Assembly: GCA_002478885.1 (NCBI GenBank)
Contig: DLKC01000089.1
Span: 1-64,000 of the forward strand
Reading direction: 5' to 3'
From: Chitinophagaceae bacterium UBA7600
Lineage (GTDB): Bacteria > Bacteroidota > Bacteroidia > Chitinophagales > Chitinophagaceae
DNA: 64,000 nt
Under the pieces are notes generated by a model. The model saw only the letters and a program-made list of their open reading frames with translations. It did no database searches and was not told the origin of the DNA. Positions 34,106 through 42,421 of the stretch are shown here, in pieces. Positions within the stretch are counted from its first letter, which is position 1. Each line of letters starts with the position of its first letter. The position numbers and the translations under genes were made by a program.

Positions 34106-34162
34106 GTACAAGCGTGCGACGCAACGAAGCCCAGGATTGTTGCTCAGCTGTGGTCCAAAAAA
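34106..34162 (+). repeat. Single A-arm repeat downstream of paaD
   Basis: Head GTACAAGCGTGCGACGCAAC and tail AGCTGTGGTCCAAAAAACCC. It lies 42 bp after the paaD stop and 126 bp before the AraC-type gene. With the S arm before paaD it makes an S-gene-A arrangement. Confidence 0.8.
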
Positions 34163-34287
34163 CCCCCTCTATATTTTCTTTTGAACAAGCGATTATTGAT
34201 TTCTGCAAAACCGAATAGCACAATTGCAAAATTCAATTATAAATCGGCAAAGAGTTAAGATAGCTTCGGAGAACGAAACCACCAATC

Positions 34288-34728
34288 ATGGAGAAATATT
34301 TACCCGCTCATCGGGATGAGTTCTTAAAAATCCAGGACATGCCGAATGTTGCAGCAATGTTCCTGTCGTACTGCTATTCTTATATTAATGACAACATAGA
34401 TGGAAACCTTTCTGTTGGCGACCTTGCCGCAAAAATGTGCGTAAGCAAGAGCACTCTTAACCGCAAATTAAGTATGTTCACCGGGCGCTCAGCCAATGAA
34501 ATAATCAGGGATTGCCGGCTAAAGAAAGCCGCAGAATTACTTGCTGCGGGTAAAAATGTTTGCGAGGCCGCCTATATGTCGGGGTTTGAAACTCCTTCGT
34601 ATTTTATTTACTGTTTCAGGGCGGCGTTTAAACAAACGCCAAAAAAATACGCGCAAAACAATTCAATTTTCCGGCAGGAAAAAATGTACAGTGATGGCGT
34701 TTTAAACTTACAAATGAAAATTGCATAA
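34288..34728 (+). CDS. Short AraC-family transcriptional regulator
   Basis: A 146-aa protein that is almost only a C-terminal AraC/XylS DNA-binding domain with two helix-turn-helix motifs: SVGDLAAKMCVSKSTLNRKL (about 50-70) and VCEAAYMSGFETPSYFIYCF (about 96-115), followed by the PKKYAQ ending. The usual sensor domain is missing; the N-terminal 45 residues are a short helix. In this phylum such a module is often the C-terminal part of hybrid two-component sensors, so it could be a free-standing output domain. Its position after paaD suggests, but does not show, a role in phenylacetate genes. Confidence 0.82.
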   Translation: MEKYLPAHRDEFLKIQDMPNVAAMFLSYCYSYINDNIDGNLSVGDLAAKMCVSKSTLNRKLSMFTGRSANEIIRDCRLKKAAELLAAGKNVCEAAYMSGFETPSYFIYCFRAAFKQTPKKYAQNNSIFRQEKMYSDGVLNLQMKIA

Positions 34729-34750
34729 ATGGTATCCATACCATGTAACC

Positions 34751-35794
34751 CTAAACGGTTTGCGTAAATACCTGCCCGTTAGCCTGCCGGCGCGTATTGT
34801 TATTCAAGTGAAGTGCTTTGTTAATTACGTGTTCAACAATGCCGGCAGTGGTGTTCGTTAGCGTTAATCTTACCGGCAGGGAGCCATTTAGCCACTGTGT
34901 TATTTCTTCGTTGAAACGTTCTGTAATGCTGCAGATGACGGGCACATTAAAATTTTTCAGGGCTTCCGCATTACAATATTGTTCGTACTGGCCTTTTATT
35001 GGCAGACACAACAGTCGCTTGGCAAGATATAATGCCTCAGCGGGCGTTTCAAAACCAGCCCCGGTTATGATGCCTGTACAGTTGACCAGGCTTTTATTAA
35101 AGGTATTGTTGCTGACCGGCAAATAAGTGATGTTGCCCGCAACCGCTTTTGTCCGTATCTTTTTTGAAAATATTTCGAACCGCTGGCCAGTAATTTTACG
35201 CAGTTGCTGCGCCACTACCTCATCGGCGTAATGGGATAAATAAACAGTTATATATCCGTTGTCTTTGGGATCTGCTTTAAGGATAGCTTCTTTTATTACC
35301 GGGTTAAAAATAAAATCATCATATTGTTTAAAGTGAAGGCCGACATAAGTGGAGGCCACAGCATATTTTTTCAGAATCAGTTCACCGACAAAGTCTTTTT
35401 TCCAAGGCCGTGGCACTTTATTACTTTGAAAACTTGCCTGGTGACCAAAGTTGATGGAAGGCAATTTTTTTATCCTGCAGGCGTAGGCTGTTAAGCTTTC
35501 GAAATCGTTTATAATGATATCGTAATCTTCCAGCGGTAATTGGCTGGCAAAACTGAAAACCCGTCGGAGCCTGAGCTCCCTCAAAATTTTCCAGTAATTG
35601 AGACCGCCGTGTTTATGATAATAAAGACTAAGTCCGCGACTCCGGAATTTAACTGGCAATTCAACTTCAAGATCGCTGTTATTGCCACTCAGAAAAACAT
35701 CTACCTCGCCATACTGCTGCAGGTAAGGCATTAGTTCCTTTGCCCGGGAAATATGCCCGTTGCCTGTGGCCTGTACTGCATAGAATATTTTCAC
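34751..35794 (-). CDS. Glycosyltransferase family protein (MJ1255-like, GT-B fold)
   Basis: A 347-aa protein starting at a GTG (35794). The N-terminal ATGNGHISRAKELMPYL (donor/acceptor loop) and the C-terminal GAGFETPAEALYLAKRLLCLP then KGQYEQYCNAEAL match the nucleotide-sugar binding half of GT-B enzymes related to MurG and UDP-glycosyltransferases. The substrate is not known. It follows the metallophosphoesterase gene by 6 bp, so the two form an operon; similar pairs are frequent in Bacteroidota and suggest a lipid- or envelope-linked sugar. Confidence 0.8.
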   Translation of the reverse strand: MKIFYAVQATGNGHISRAKELMPYLQQYGEVDVFLSGNNSDLEVELPVKFRSRGLSLYYHKHGGLNYWKILRELRLRRVFSFASQLPLEDYDIIINDFESLTAYACRIKKLPSINFGHQASFQSNKVPRPWKKDFVGELILKKYAVASTYVGLHFKQYDDFIFNPVIKEAILKADPKDNGYITVYLSHYADEVVAQQLRKITGQRFEIFSKKIRTKAVAGNITYLPVSNNTFNKSLVNCTGIITGAGFETPAEALYLAKRLLCLPIKGQYEQYCNAEALKNFNVPVICSITERFNEEITQWLNGSLPVRLTLTNTTAGIVEHVINKALHLNNNTRRQANGQVFTQTV

Positions 35795-35800
35795 GCTGCT

Positions 35801-36691
35801 CTATTGATTGGATAATTTCAGGGAATCGATGAACATGCTTATTTCCGTTGGTATCACATTCACCTCGGGTAGTTTCTTTTCCATCTGCGCAACCGGCGGT
35901 TTATCTTTTTCGAATTCACTTACGTTGTATTGGTAGATTTTCCATTCGCTGTGTTCGTATTCCAAAGCCGTTAGATTTTCTATCCAGTCACCAGTGTTCA
36001 AATAAGTGACTTTACCTTTCCCGGTTTCTATCACCCGATGCTGTGGTTGATGAATATGCCCGCAAATAACATAGTCATATTTGTTTTCGATAGCGAGTTC
36101 AGCAGCAGTTTGCTCAAAATCGGTAATCCATGCCACTGCTTTCTTTACACCGTTTTTTATCTTTTTGCTAAAGCTTAGTTTTTCTTTTCCCATTCCCGCC
36201 AGGCACCAATTGATGAAACTATTGATGATGATAAGAAGATCGTAACCATGACCCCCAAGTTTTGCCAGCAGTTTTGCGCTTCCTTTTGTTGTACGGTCAA
36301 ATACATCGCCATGGAATATCCAGGTCATTTTGCCATTGATCTCCATCACAATTTTATCGGTTAGCTGAAAGTTGCCAATCTGCAGATCGCTGTACCGGCG
36401 CAGCATTTCATCGTGGTTACCGGTGATGTAAATAACCCGGGTTCCTTTGTCAAGATGGTTCATGATCTCTTTTATTACTTGTATATGGGCTACGGGAAAA
36501 TAGCGTTTACTAAATTGCCATCCATCGATGATATCGCCATTCAAAACGAGGATTTGAGGTTGAATACTTTCCAGATAGTTGACTATTTCTGTGGCGCGGC
36601 AGCCGTAGGTTCCCAGGTGCAGGTCGCTCATTACCACAACGTCAACATGTCTTCTTTCCATTTTGCGGGGTTTAACAAAGGTCAGTAGCAT
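35801..36691 (-). CDS. Metallophosphoesterase, LpxH-like UDP-2,3-diacylglucosamine diphosphatase family
   Basis: A 296-aa calcineurin-type phosphoesterase. Metal-binding blocks in order: MSDLHLG (about 21-27), NGDIIDGWQ (about 55), TGNHDE (about 95), FHGDVFD (about 125) and GHIHQPQ (about 215). This spread is that of the LpxH/UshA superfamily; members next to MJ1255-type glycosyltransferases are usually annotated as UDP-2,3-diacylglucosamine diphosphatases, which act in lipid A synthesis. Exact substrate inferred. First gene of a two-gene operon. Confidence 0.8.
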   Translation of the reverse strand: MLLTFVKPRKMERRHVDVVVMSDLHLGTYGCRATEIVNYLESIQPQILVLNGDIIDGWQFSKRYFPVAHIQVIKEIMNHLDKGTRVIYITGNHDEMLRRYSDLQIGNFQLTDKIVMEINGKMTWIFHGDVFDRTTKGSAKLLAKLGGHGYDLLIIINSFINWCLAGMGKEKLSFSKKIKNGVKKAVAWITDFEQTAAELAIENKYDYVICGHIHQPQHRVIETGKGKVTYLNTGDWIENLTALEYEHSEWKIYQYNVSEFEKDKPPVAQMEKKLPEVNVIPTEISMFIDSLKLSNQ

Positions 36692-36753
36692 ATGTTACGT
36701 AGCTGTTACCGCAAGATTAAGGGATTATGAAAGCGTGTAGCCGAACAAAGAAC

Positions 36754-36817
36754 GGGACGATGAACGGATTGCGACGCAACGATGCTCCATTATTGCTCAG
36801 AAGCCGGTATCAAAGTC
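36754..36817 (+). repeat. Variant A-arm repeat between phosphoesterase and E2 genes
   Basis: It reads GACGATGAACGGATTGCG then ACGCAACGATGCTCC and tail AGAAGCCGGTATCAAAG. The GATGAACGGA head is shared with 39217-39281 and the reverse arm at 8991-9060, defining a subfamily. It sits beyond the E2 gene's own terminator, on the far side from the stop codon. Confidence 0.7.
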
Positions 36818-36824
36818 CAACTAA

Positions 36825-36853
36825 TAAAAATGCCGGCTCAACAGAACCGGCAT
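36825..36853 (-). terminator. Rho-independent terminator of the E2 gene
   Basis: On the minus strand: ATGCCGGT, loop, then GCCGGCAT followed by TTTTTATT. Stem of 7-8 bp with a T tract, 22 bp past the E2 stop (36876). Confidence 0.85.
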
Positions 36854-36875
36854 CGTATAAATAACGAGTTTATTA

Positions 36876-38501
36876 TTATATGAGCATGCGCAAAGGTTCT
36901 TCCAGCAGGCTTTTTAGCGTTTGCAGGAAGGCTGCACCTGTTGCTCCGTCGACTACGCGGTGATCGCAACTGAGGGTTACTTTCATGATATTGCCGGGAA
37001 CAACGAGGCCGTTCTTTACAACAGGGACCTGTGATATACCGCCCACTGCAAGAATACAGGCGTCTGGTGGATTGATGATCGCGGTGAACTCATCGATACC
37101 AAACATACCCAGGTTGGAAATGGTGAATGTGCTTCCTTCCCAATCTGATGGTTGCAATTTTTTGTCTTTGGCTTTCTGCGCAAACACTTTTACTTCTGCG
37201 CCGATCTGGCTGAGCGTTTTAGTATCGGCAAAACGTACGACAGGCACAAGCAGGCCTTCGTCAACTGCAACGGCCACACCAATATTTACATGGTAGTTTG
37301 TACGAATCTTATCACCAAGCCAGCTGCTGTTTACTTTAGGGTGCTGCTTCAAAGCCACTGATGTTGCTTTAAGCACCATATCGTTAAAGCTGATCTTTAC
37401 CTTACTTACTTCATTAAGTTTTGCCCTTGCTGCTACGCAGGCATCCATATCGATTACCATTGTAAGATAGAAATGCGGGGCAGTAAATAAACTTTCGCTA
37501 AGACGGCGGGCAATTGTTTTTCGCATCTGAGAAACAGGTGTTTCTTCAAACCTAACCTCGCCGGCAGGGGGAGAAGCAACCGGTGCTACAGATGGCGTAG
37601 GGGCAGTTGCTGCCGGAGCAGGTGCTGCGGCAGGAACATAATTGTCGATATCGCTTTTGGTAATTCTTCCGTTATCGCCGCTGCCTTTTACATAACGCAG
37701 ATCAACACCTTTTTCGGCTGCGAGTTTCTTTGCGAGCGGTGAAGCAAAAATTCTTCCTTCGTTCACCACAACAGCTGCTGGTGCAGGTGCTGCGTCTTGC
37801 GGTGCGGCCGCAGGAGCAGGAGTAGCGGGTGCCGTGGTTGCAGCGGGGGCAGCAGTTCCACCGCCTGTTTTAAGCGCTTCAAGTACAGCATTTACATCAA
37901 AGCCCTGTTTTCCAATGATACAAAGCAGGTCATTTACCTGTATTTTTTCGCCGGGTTTTGCTCCCTGGTATAAAAGAACTCCCTCTTTATAGCTTTCGAG
38001 TTCCATGGTTGCCTTATCGGTTTCAATATCGGCAAGCACTTCACCCTTTTTAACAGCATCGCCTACATTCTTATGCCAGCCAGCAATAACGCCTTCGGTC
38101 ATGGTATCGCTCAGCCTTGGCATCAATACAACTTCTTCCATACTGCTCACATCAACGGCTGGTTTTGCAGCGGGTGCTGCACTTGCCGGTGCTTCGGCAA
38201 CGGGTGCAGGAGCAGGCGCCGCGCCACCTGAATGCTGCGCTACCAGGGCACCCACGTCTTCGCCGGCTTTTCCAATAATGGCAAGCAGGTCGTTCACCTG
38301 TAGTTTGCCACCCTTGTCGCTGCCGATATGCAACAGCGTGCCTTCCTGGTAACTTTCGAGTTCCATAGTGGCTTTATCGGTTTCAATATCGGCCAGCAGG
38401 TCACCTTTTTTTACGGCATCGCCTACTTTCTTATGCCATCCAGCAATAACGCCTTCGGTCATGGTATCGCTTAAACGGGGCATTAAAATCACTTCTGCCA
38501 T
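36876..38501 (-). CDS. Dihydrolipoamide acetyltransferase, pyruvate dehydrogenase E2 component
   Basis: A 541-aa E2 subunit starting at the ATG 38501 (MAEVILMPRLSD); an in-frame ATG further upstream would translate a repeat. Two lipoyl domains (about 3-78 and about 125-200), each with the lipoylation motif ETDKATMELESY; then an Ala/Pro-rich linker, a peripheral subunit-binding domain (ASPLAKKLAAEKGVDLRYVKG) and the 2-oxoacid catalytic domain ending in DHRVVDGATGAAFL (catalytic His). The two lipoyl-domain DNA stretches are nearly identical over about 110 bp (around 37990-38110 and 38350-38470), a possible site of intragenic recombination. E1 and E3 are not in the window. Confidence 0.93.
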   Translation of the reverse strand: MAEVILMPRLSDTMTEGVIAGWHKKVGDAVKKGDLLADIETDKATMELESYQEGTLLHIGSDKGGKLQVNDLLAIIGKAGEDVGALVAQHSGGAAPAPAPVAEAPASAAPAAKPAVDVSSMEEVVLMPRLSDTMTEGVIAGWHKNVGDAVKKGEVLADIETDKATMELESYKEGVLLYQGAKPGEKIQVNDLLCIIGKQGFDVNAVLEALKTGGGTAAPAATTAPATPAPAAAPQDAAPAPAAVVVNEGRIFASPLAKKLAAEKGVDLRYVKGSGDNGRITKSDIDNYVPAAAPAPAATAPTPSVAPVASPPAGEVRFEETPVSQMRKTIARRLSESLFTAPHFYLTMVIDMDACVAARAKLNEVSKVKISFNDMVLKATSVALKQHPKVNSSWLGDKIRTNYHVNIGVAVAVDEGLLVPVVRFADTKTLSQIGAEVKVFAQKAKDKKLQPSDWEGSTFTISNLGMFGIDEFTAIINPPDACILAVGGISQVPVVKNGLVVPGNIMKVTLSCDHRVVDGATGAAFLQTLKSLLEEPLRMLI

Positions 38502-38528
38502 TGTATCTCTCGATTTTAAGTTCAATAT

Positions 38529-38585
38529 ATTTTTGGGCCCGGCTGCAATCTTGGTGGCGTCGGTTGTTGCGTCGCACACTTGTAC
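38529..38585 (-). repeat. Single A-arm repeat upstream of the E2 gene
   Basis: On the minus strand: GTACAAGTGTGCGACGCAAC then AACCGACGCC and tail AGCCGGGCCCAAAAATATAT. The tail is 28 bp before the E2 ATG, so the arm lies in the leader or promoter region of this housekeeping gene. Confidence 0.8.
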
Positions 38586-38735
38586 AGTATAACGCTTTGC
38601 AGCATTTTTTGGAGCCGTGAAATTACAGTAAAATGCAATAGCAGCAACTTAAGGCTATCTTTTTTGTAAAGAAGGCCTGTGACCAATATCATCGTTTTCG
38701 TAAAGCCGTTTTTTTAACTTAACAAAAACAATTAT

Positions 38736-39179
38736 ATGGCAACCAGGAAAACATGGGCGGAGAAGATGAAGACACCGGCCGCTCCGGAAGTAAAGCGTAC
38801 CGAAAAAGCCTTTACTGACATACCGGAACATAGCCTGATGCTTATACCAACACCCGTGATCATCGACGCATACATAAAGCAAATACCAAAAGGCCGTGCC
38901 ATGGATGTTACAACGCTGCGCAATGACCTCGCCGCTGAGCATCATGCAGCCAAAACCTGCCCCCTAACAACAGGGATATTTTTACGCATTGTTGCTGAAG
39001 CCGCATGGGAAGAGCATGTGAAGGGCAAAGCTTTAAAAAACATTACACCATTCTGGAGGGTGATCGATGAAAGGTCGAAGGTCGCGGCAAAGCTTGCCTG
39101 TGGTGCGGAAAAGATCGCCGAACTAAGAAAAAGGGAAGGCATCTTGCCGCAAGGCCGTATCAAGGCGAAAGGCGTTTAA
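38736..39179 (+). CDS. MGMT-family (alkyltransferase-like) protein without the active-site motif
   Basis: A 147-aa cytosolic protein. The region LIPTPVIIDAYIKQIPKGRAM, CPLTTGIFLRIVAEAAWEE and ITPFWRVID aligns with the DNA-binding domain of O6-methylguanine methyltransferases as found in a Bacteroidota group annotated as MGMT family. The usual PCHRV reactive-cysteine motif is replaced by PFWRVI, and Cys109-like positions are not in context, so methyl transfer is unlikely. It may bind DNA or damaged bases like alkyltransferase-like proteins (inference). Single gene between two oppositely transcribed genes; start ATG 38736. Confidence 0.75.
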   Translation: MATRKTWAEKMKTPAAPEVKRTEKAFTDIPEHSLMLIPTPVIIDAYIKQIPKGRAMDVTTLRNDLAAEHHAAKTCPLTTGIFLRIVAEAAWEEHVKGKALKNITPFWRVIDERSKVAAKLACGAEKIAELRKREGILPQGRIKAKGV

Positions 39180-39216
39180 TGCGAAACCAATGTATTGCCT
39201 GTATCACCACTATTCC

Positions 39217-39281
39217 GAACGATGAACGGAATGCGACGCAACAGGTGATGCCATGTTTGCTACGGCTGGTATCCCAAAAAT
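39217..39281 (+). repeat. Variant A-arm repeat abutting dnaX stop codon
   Basis: It reads GAACGATGAACGGAATGCG then ACGCAACAGGTGATGCC and tail ACGGCTGGTATCCCAAAAAT. It ends at the base before the dnaX stop codon (39282). Its nearest relative in the window is the reverse arm at 8991-9060. Confidence 0.8.
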
Positions 39282-41117
39282 TTACTTGTAGTCGATCTCC
39301 AACCTGAGTTTATCTTTCAACTCTCTTACAAGGGGGTATTTTTCAGCAATCCGGTCGAAACGTTCCCGGCTATTCAAAGCCAAATGAGGTGGCAGGGTTT
39401 CTTTTTCAGCTTCTGTCACTAACACTTTAAACGAAATGCTCCTGTTATTGAATGCCTGCTGAATAAAATCGGCGAGCATCATTTTTTCCTGTTCGATAAA
39501 ACGTTGTTGCGTAATGGCATTTACGGTAACCGTGAAAAAGTTTTCGGCTTCGATCGACAGTTTGGCGAGTTTAAAACTGTTGGCAGATGAGTGCTTCTGC
39601 TGCTCATCCATTTTATCTGCATATTGCAGCCATAACAATTTCAGCTTTTCCATGACGAGTGCCTCAGCCTCTTTTACCTCCTCAATATGATATTCCGGGC
39701 TGTATTTCTGCCGAAGGCCATCGAGTAAACTTGTTTTACTTTTTATGCCCGGGGCAGGGGCAGGCATTTTTATTACCGGCGTTTCGATCACCAGCTTTTG
39801 TGCCGGCTCTATTTTTCCGGGCACATGTTGCGGAAATGCGGGAATTGTTTTTGCCGGCGCCGCATTTTCCTGTACATAAAGTTTTGCTGCAGGCGTTTCT
39901 GTTTTCGTTACAGTGGCGGGTGGCTTTGCAGCAAGCGGATTTATAGTTTTTACCCTATAGGCGACAGGACCATCAACCCGCTTTTTTTTTACAACGGTTC
40001 CTCCGTCCATGGAAAGTTCTATAGCCTGTTGCAAAAAATTGAGTTTGATGAGCGTCATTTCTACCTGGAGCCTTTTATTACGGGCCATCCGGTAGTTGAT
40101 TTCTGACTCGCTGATAAGGTTAAGCGCACTAACCAGGTAAGACAAGCCTGTTTTGGTGGCAACCTCGTTATACTTGCTTTGCATGCCCTCAACAATATCG
40201 AGCAGGCTTAGCGCTTTAGGATCTTTACAAACCAAAAGATTGCGTATAAATTCGGCGAAGCCGTTCAGCACCATATCGCCCTCGAACCCTTTTTTGTTAA
40301 TCTCGTCGTAGAGCAACATTGCCCCGGCAAGATCCTGCTGTTGCAAAAGGTCGAGCAGTTTGAAATAATAGTCATGATCAAGCACATTCAAATGCTCAAG
40401 CGTGTTCTGATAGGTTACGGTGCCATTGGTAAAGCTTACGATCTTATCAAGGATGCTCAATGCATCACGCATACAGCCTTCACTTTTTTGAGCAATTACC
40501 TGTAATGCGGCTTTCTCGGTTTTTATATCTTCTTTTTGGGTAATGTCTTCCAGGTGTTCGACGGTATCGTTGTTGGTAATACGTTTGAAATCGAAGATCT
40601 GGCAGCGGCTTAAGATGGTTGGCAGAATCTTGTGTTTTTCTGTAGTTGCCAAAATAAAGATGGCATAAGACGGAGGTTCTTCCAGCGTTTTCAGAAAAGC
40701 GTTGAAGGCGCTTGCGCTAAGCATGTGCACCTCATCCACAATATATACTTTGTATTTACCGGCCTGTGGGGCAAAACGCACCTGCTCAACCAGTGCCCTT
40801 ATATCGTCGACCGAGTTATTACTTGCGGCATCAAGTTCATGTATATTTAAAGATGCGCCGCTGTTAAAACTCTTACAGCTGGCGCAGGTATCACAAGCTT
40901 CACCATCCGGCTGCAGGTTTTCGCAGTTGATGGTTTTTGCAAGAATACGTGCACAGGTTGTTTTTCCAACTCCACGCGGACCGCAAAATAAAAATGCATG
41001 TGCAAGCTGGTTATTTTTGATAGCGTTCTTTAAAGTGGTGGTAATATGCGATTGTCCCACGACTGTGTCGAAGGTTTGGGGCCTGTATTTCCTGGCAGAA
41101 ACAATGAACTTGTCCAT
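39282..41117 (-). CDS. dnaX: DNA polymerase III subunit gamma/tau
   Basis: A 611-aa clamp-loader subunit. I start it at the ATG 41117 (MDKFIVSARKYRPQTFDTVV); an ATG 12 bp upstream is possible. AAA+ motifs: Walker A GPRGVGKTTCAR (about 46-57), zinc ligands CENLQPDGEACDTCASC, Walker B-like VYIVDEVHMLS, and sensor motif ATTEKHKILPTILSRCQ. The C-terminal 200 residues are the variable, Pro/Lys-rich tau-like region. No obvious slippery A-run frameshift site for a shorter gamma form was noticed. Single gene; its 3' end abuts a repeat. Confidence 0.95.
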   Translation of the reverse strand: MDKFIVSARKYRPQTFDTVVGQSHITTTLKNAIKNNQLAHAFLFCGPRGVGKTTCARILAKTINCENLQPDGEACDTCASCKSFNSGASLNIHELDAASNNSVDDIRALVEQVRFAPQAGKYKVYIVDEVHMLSASAFNAFLKTLEEPPSYAIFILATTEKHKILPTILSRCQIFDFKRITNNDTVEHLEDITQKEDIKTEKAALQVIAQKSEGCMRDALSILDKIVSFTNGTVTYQNTLEHLNVLDHDYYFKLLDLLQQQDLAGAMLLYDEINKKGFEGDMVLNGFAEFIRNLLVCKDPKALSLLDIVEGMQSKYNEVATKTGLSYLVSALNLISESEINYRMARNKRLQVEMTLIKLNFLQQAIELSMDGGTVVKKKRVDGPVAYRVKTINPLAAKPPATVTKTETPAAKLYVQENAAPAKTIPAFPQHVPGKIEPAQKLVIETPVIKMPAPAPGIKSKTSLLDGLRQKYSPEYHIEEVKEAEALVMEKLKLLWLQYADKMDEQQKHSSANSFKLAKLSIEAENFFTVTVNAITQQRFIEQEKMMLADFIQQAFNNRSISFKVLVTEAEKETLPPHLALNSRERFDRIAEKYPLVRELKDKLRLEIDYK

Positions 41118-41393
41118 AGTTGGCTGCAAGTTAAAATAAAGCAGTCAAGGCTAAAAGCGTAAAAGTGCGATGGGGAAAATTTATGAAGAGGTATCCGCTG
41201 ACCAGCTCCGTCTTCCAGAAGCCCAATTGGCAAACGGCAATAAAATGATTGGCCTGACATGAGGCTTTATTTACCTTTGGTTCTTTTCCAAATCATACGC
41301 TTAACCAGGGTTATTGTGGCCCTGAAATAAGGGTTTGCTTATGGATTGGGGAGGCGGCCACGCGCTTAATGTGCGCTTTTACTACGGCTTTAG

Positions 41394-41414
41394 TACTACT
41401 TAAGTACCACTTAA
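41394..41414 (+). promoter_or_regulatory. Direct repeat in the dnaX-LuxR divergent region
   Basis: TACTACTTAA (41394-41403) is followed one base later by TACCACTTAA (41405-41414), nine of ten bases identical with an 11-bp period, i.e. one helical turn. This could be a binding site for a response regulator, for instance autoregulation by the downstream gene. The rest of the 449-bp gap 41118-41566 shows no gene or repeat arm. Confidence 0.35.
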
Positions 41415-41566
41415 CATACGCCCAGGTAGCAACAAGCCTGGCAGGAAATTACCGTGGCAGCCAACAAATTACCCCTACAGTTTGTAACTTGTAGCAGCAT
41501 CCGATACAAAATATCAGCAATTAAACCAACAAAATGTTCTAGCCCATCACCTCAAAACCTAAACTA

Positions 41567-42298
41567 ATGAAAACGCCATTCCAGCATTCCCTTCAAAAGT
41601 CGCCATTTGAAAAGGACAATAACGGTCCCGAACAATGCAAAGTCGCGCTTGCCGATGATCATGCGCTCATCCGCAACGGGCTTGCGGGGCTTATCAACAG
41701 CTTTGAAGGTTATACCGTGCTGTTCCAGGCCGGGAACGGACAGGAATTCATTGATAAACTCGATCCAAATTCGCCACCTGGCATTGTGCTCATGGACATC
41801 AATATGCCCAAGAAAGATGGCTACGAAACTACTTTATGGCTGAAGCAAAATTATCCCGATGTAAAAGTGCTTGCGCTGAGCATGTACGACAACGAGAACT
41901 CCATTATCCGCATGCTGAAGAATGGTGCCAAAGGCTATATCCTGAAAGATGCCGAACCAACCGAATTAAAATCAGCACTTGATTCGCTTTGCAAAAAAGG
42001 TTATCACTATTCCGATCTTGTAACGGGCCATCTCATCAACACCGTCACCAAGCTTGATGACGAACACGAAAAACACAAAAACCCCCTGTTGCTCAGCGAC
42101 CGCGAACTTGATTTCCTGCGCTACAGCTGCACCGAACTCAGCTATAAAGAAATCGCCGATAAAATGTTTGTAAGTCCACGCACCGTTGACGGCTACCGCG
42201 AAGCGTTGTTCGAAAAGCTTGAGATAAAATCAAGGGTTGGCCTGGTTATCTATGCTATTAAGAACGGCATTGTAAATCTCAATAATAAAGGGGCCTGA
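41567..42298 (+). CDS. NarL/LuxR-type response regulator
   Basis: A 243-aa two-domain regulator. Receiver domain about 24-145 with acidic pocket Asp30-Asp31, phosphoacceptor Asp77 in VLMDINMPKKDGYE and Lys in GYILKDAEP. The C-terminal LuxR/GerE helix-turn-helix (about 180-240) reads LSDRELDFLRYSC then YKEIADKMFVSPRTVDGYR. No cognate kinase is adjacent on the same strand; the nearby TPR histidine kinase is paired with a LytTR regulator. The stop codon (42296-42298) is followed directly by a repeat arm. Confidence 0.92.
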   Translation: MKTPFQHSLQKSPFEKDNNGPEQCKVALADDHALIRNGLAGLINSFEGYTVLFQAGNGQEFIDKLDPNSPPGIVLMDINMPKKDGYETTLWLKQNYPDVKVLALSMYDNENSIIRMLKNGAKGYILKDAEPTELKSALDSLCKKGYHYSDLVTGHLINTVTKLDDEHEKHKNPLLLSDRELDFLRYSCTELSYKEIADKMFVSPRTVDGYREALFEKLEIKSRVGLVIYAIKNGIVNLNNKGA

Positions 42299-42365
42299 TT
42301 TTTTCCTGTCCCGGCGGCAGTCTTCGTGGCATCTTCGTTGTGTCACTCCCTTGATCGCCCGGAAC
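42299..42365 (-). repeat. Single S-arm repeat abutting LuxR-type gene stop
   Basis: On the minus strand: GATCAAGGGAGTGACACAAC then GAAGATGCCACGAAG and tail CCGCCGGGACAGGAAAAA. It begins at the first base after the stop codon of a plus-strand gene and so shows the stop-adjacent placement also for plus-strand genes. Confidence 0.75.
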
Positions 42366-42421
42366 TTTGCCGGGCCAGATGAACTATTTGTTTTCTACTA
42401 CGAAGTAGCGGTAAATATATT

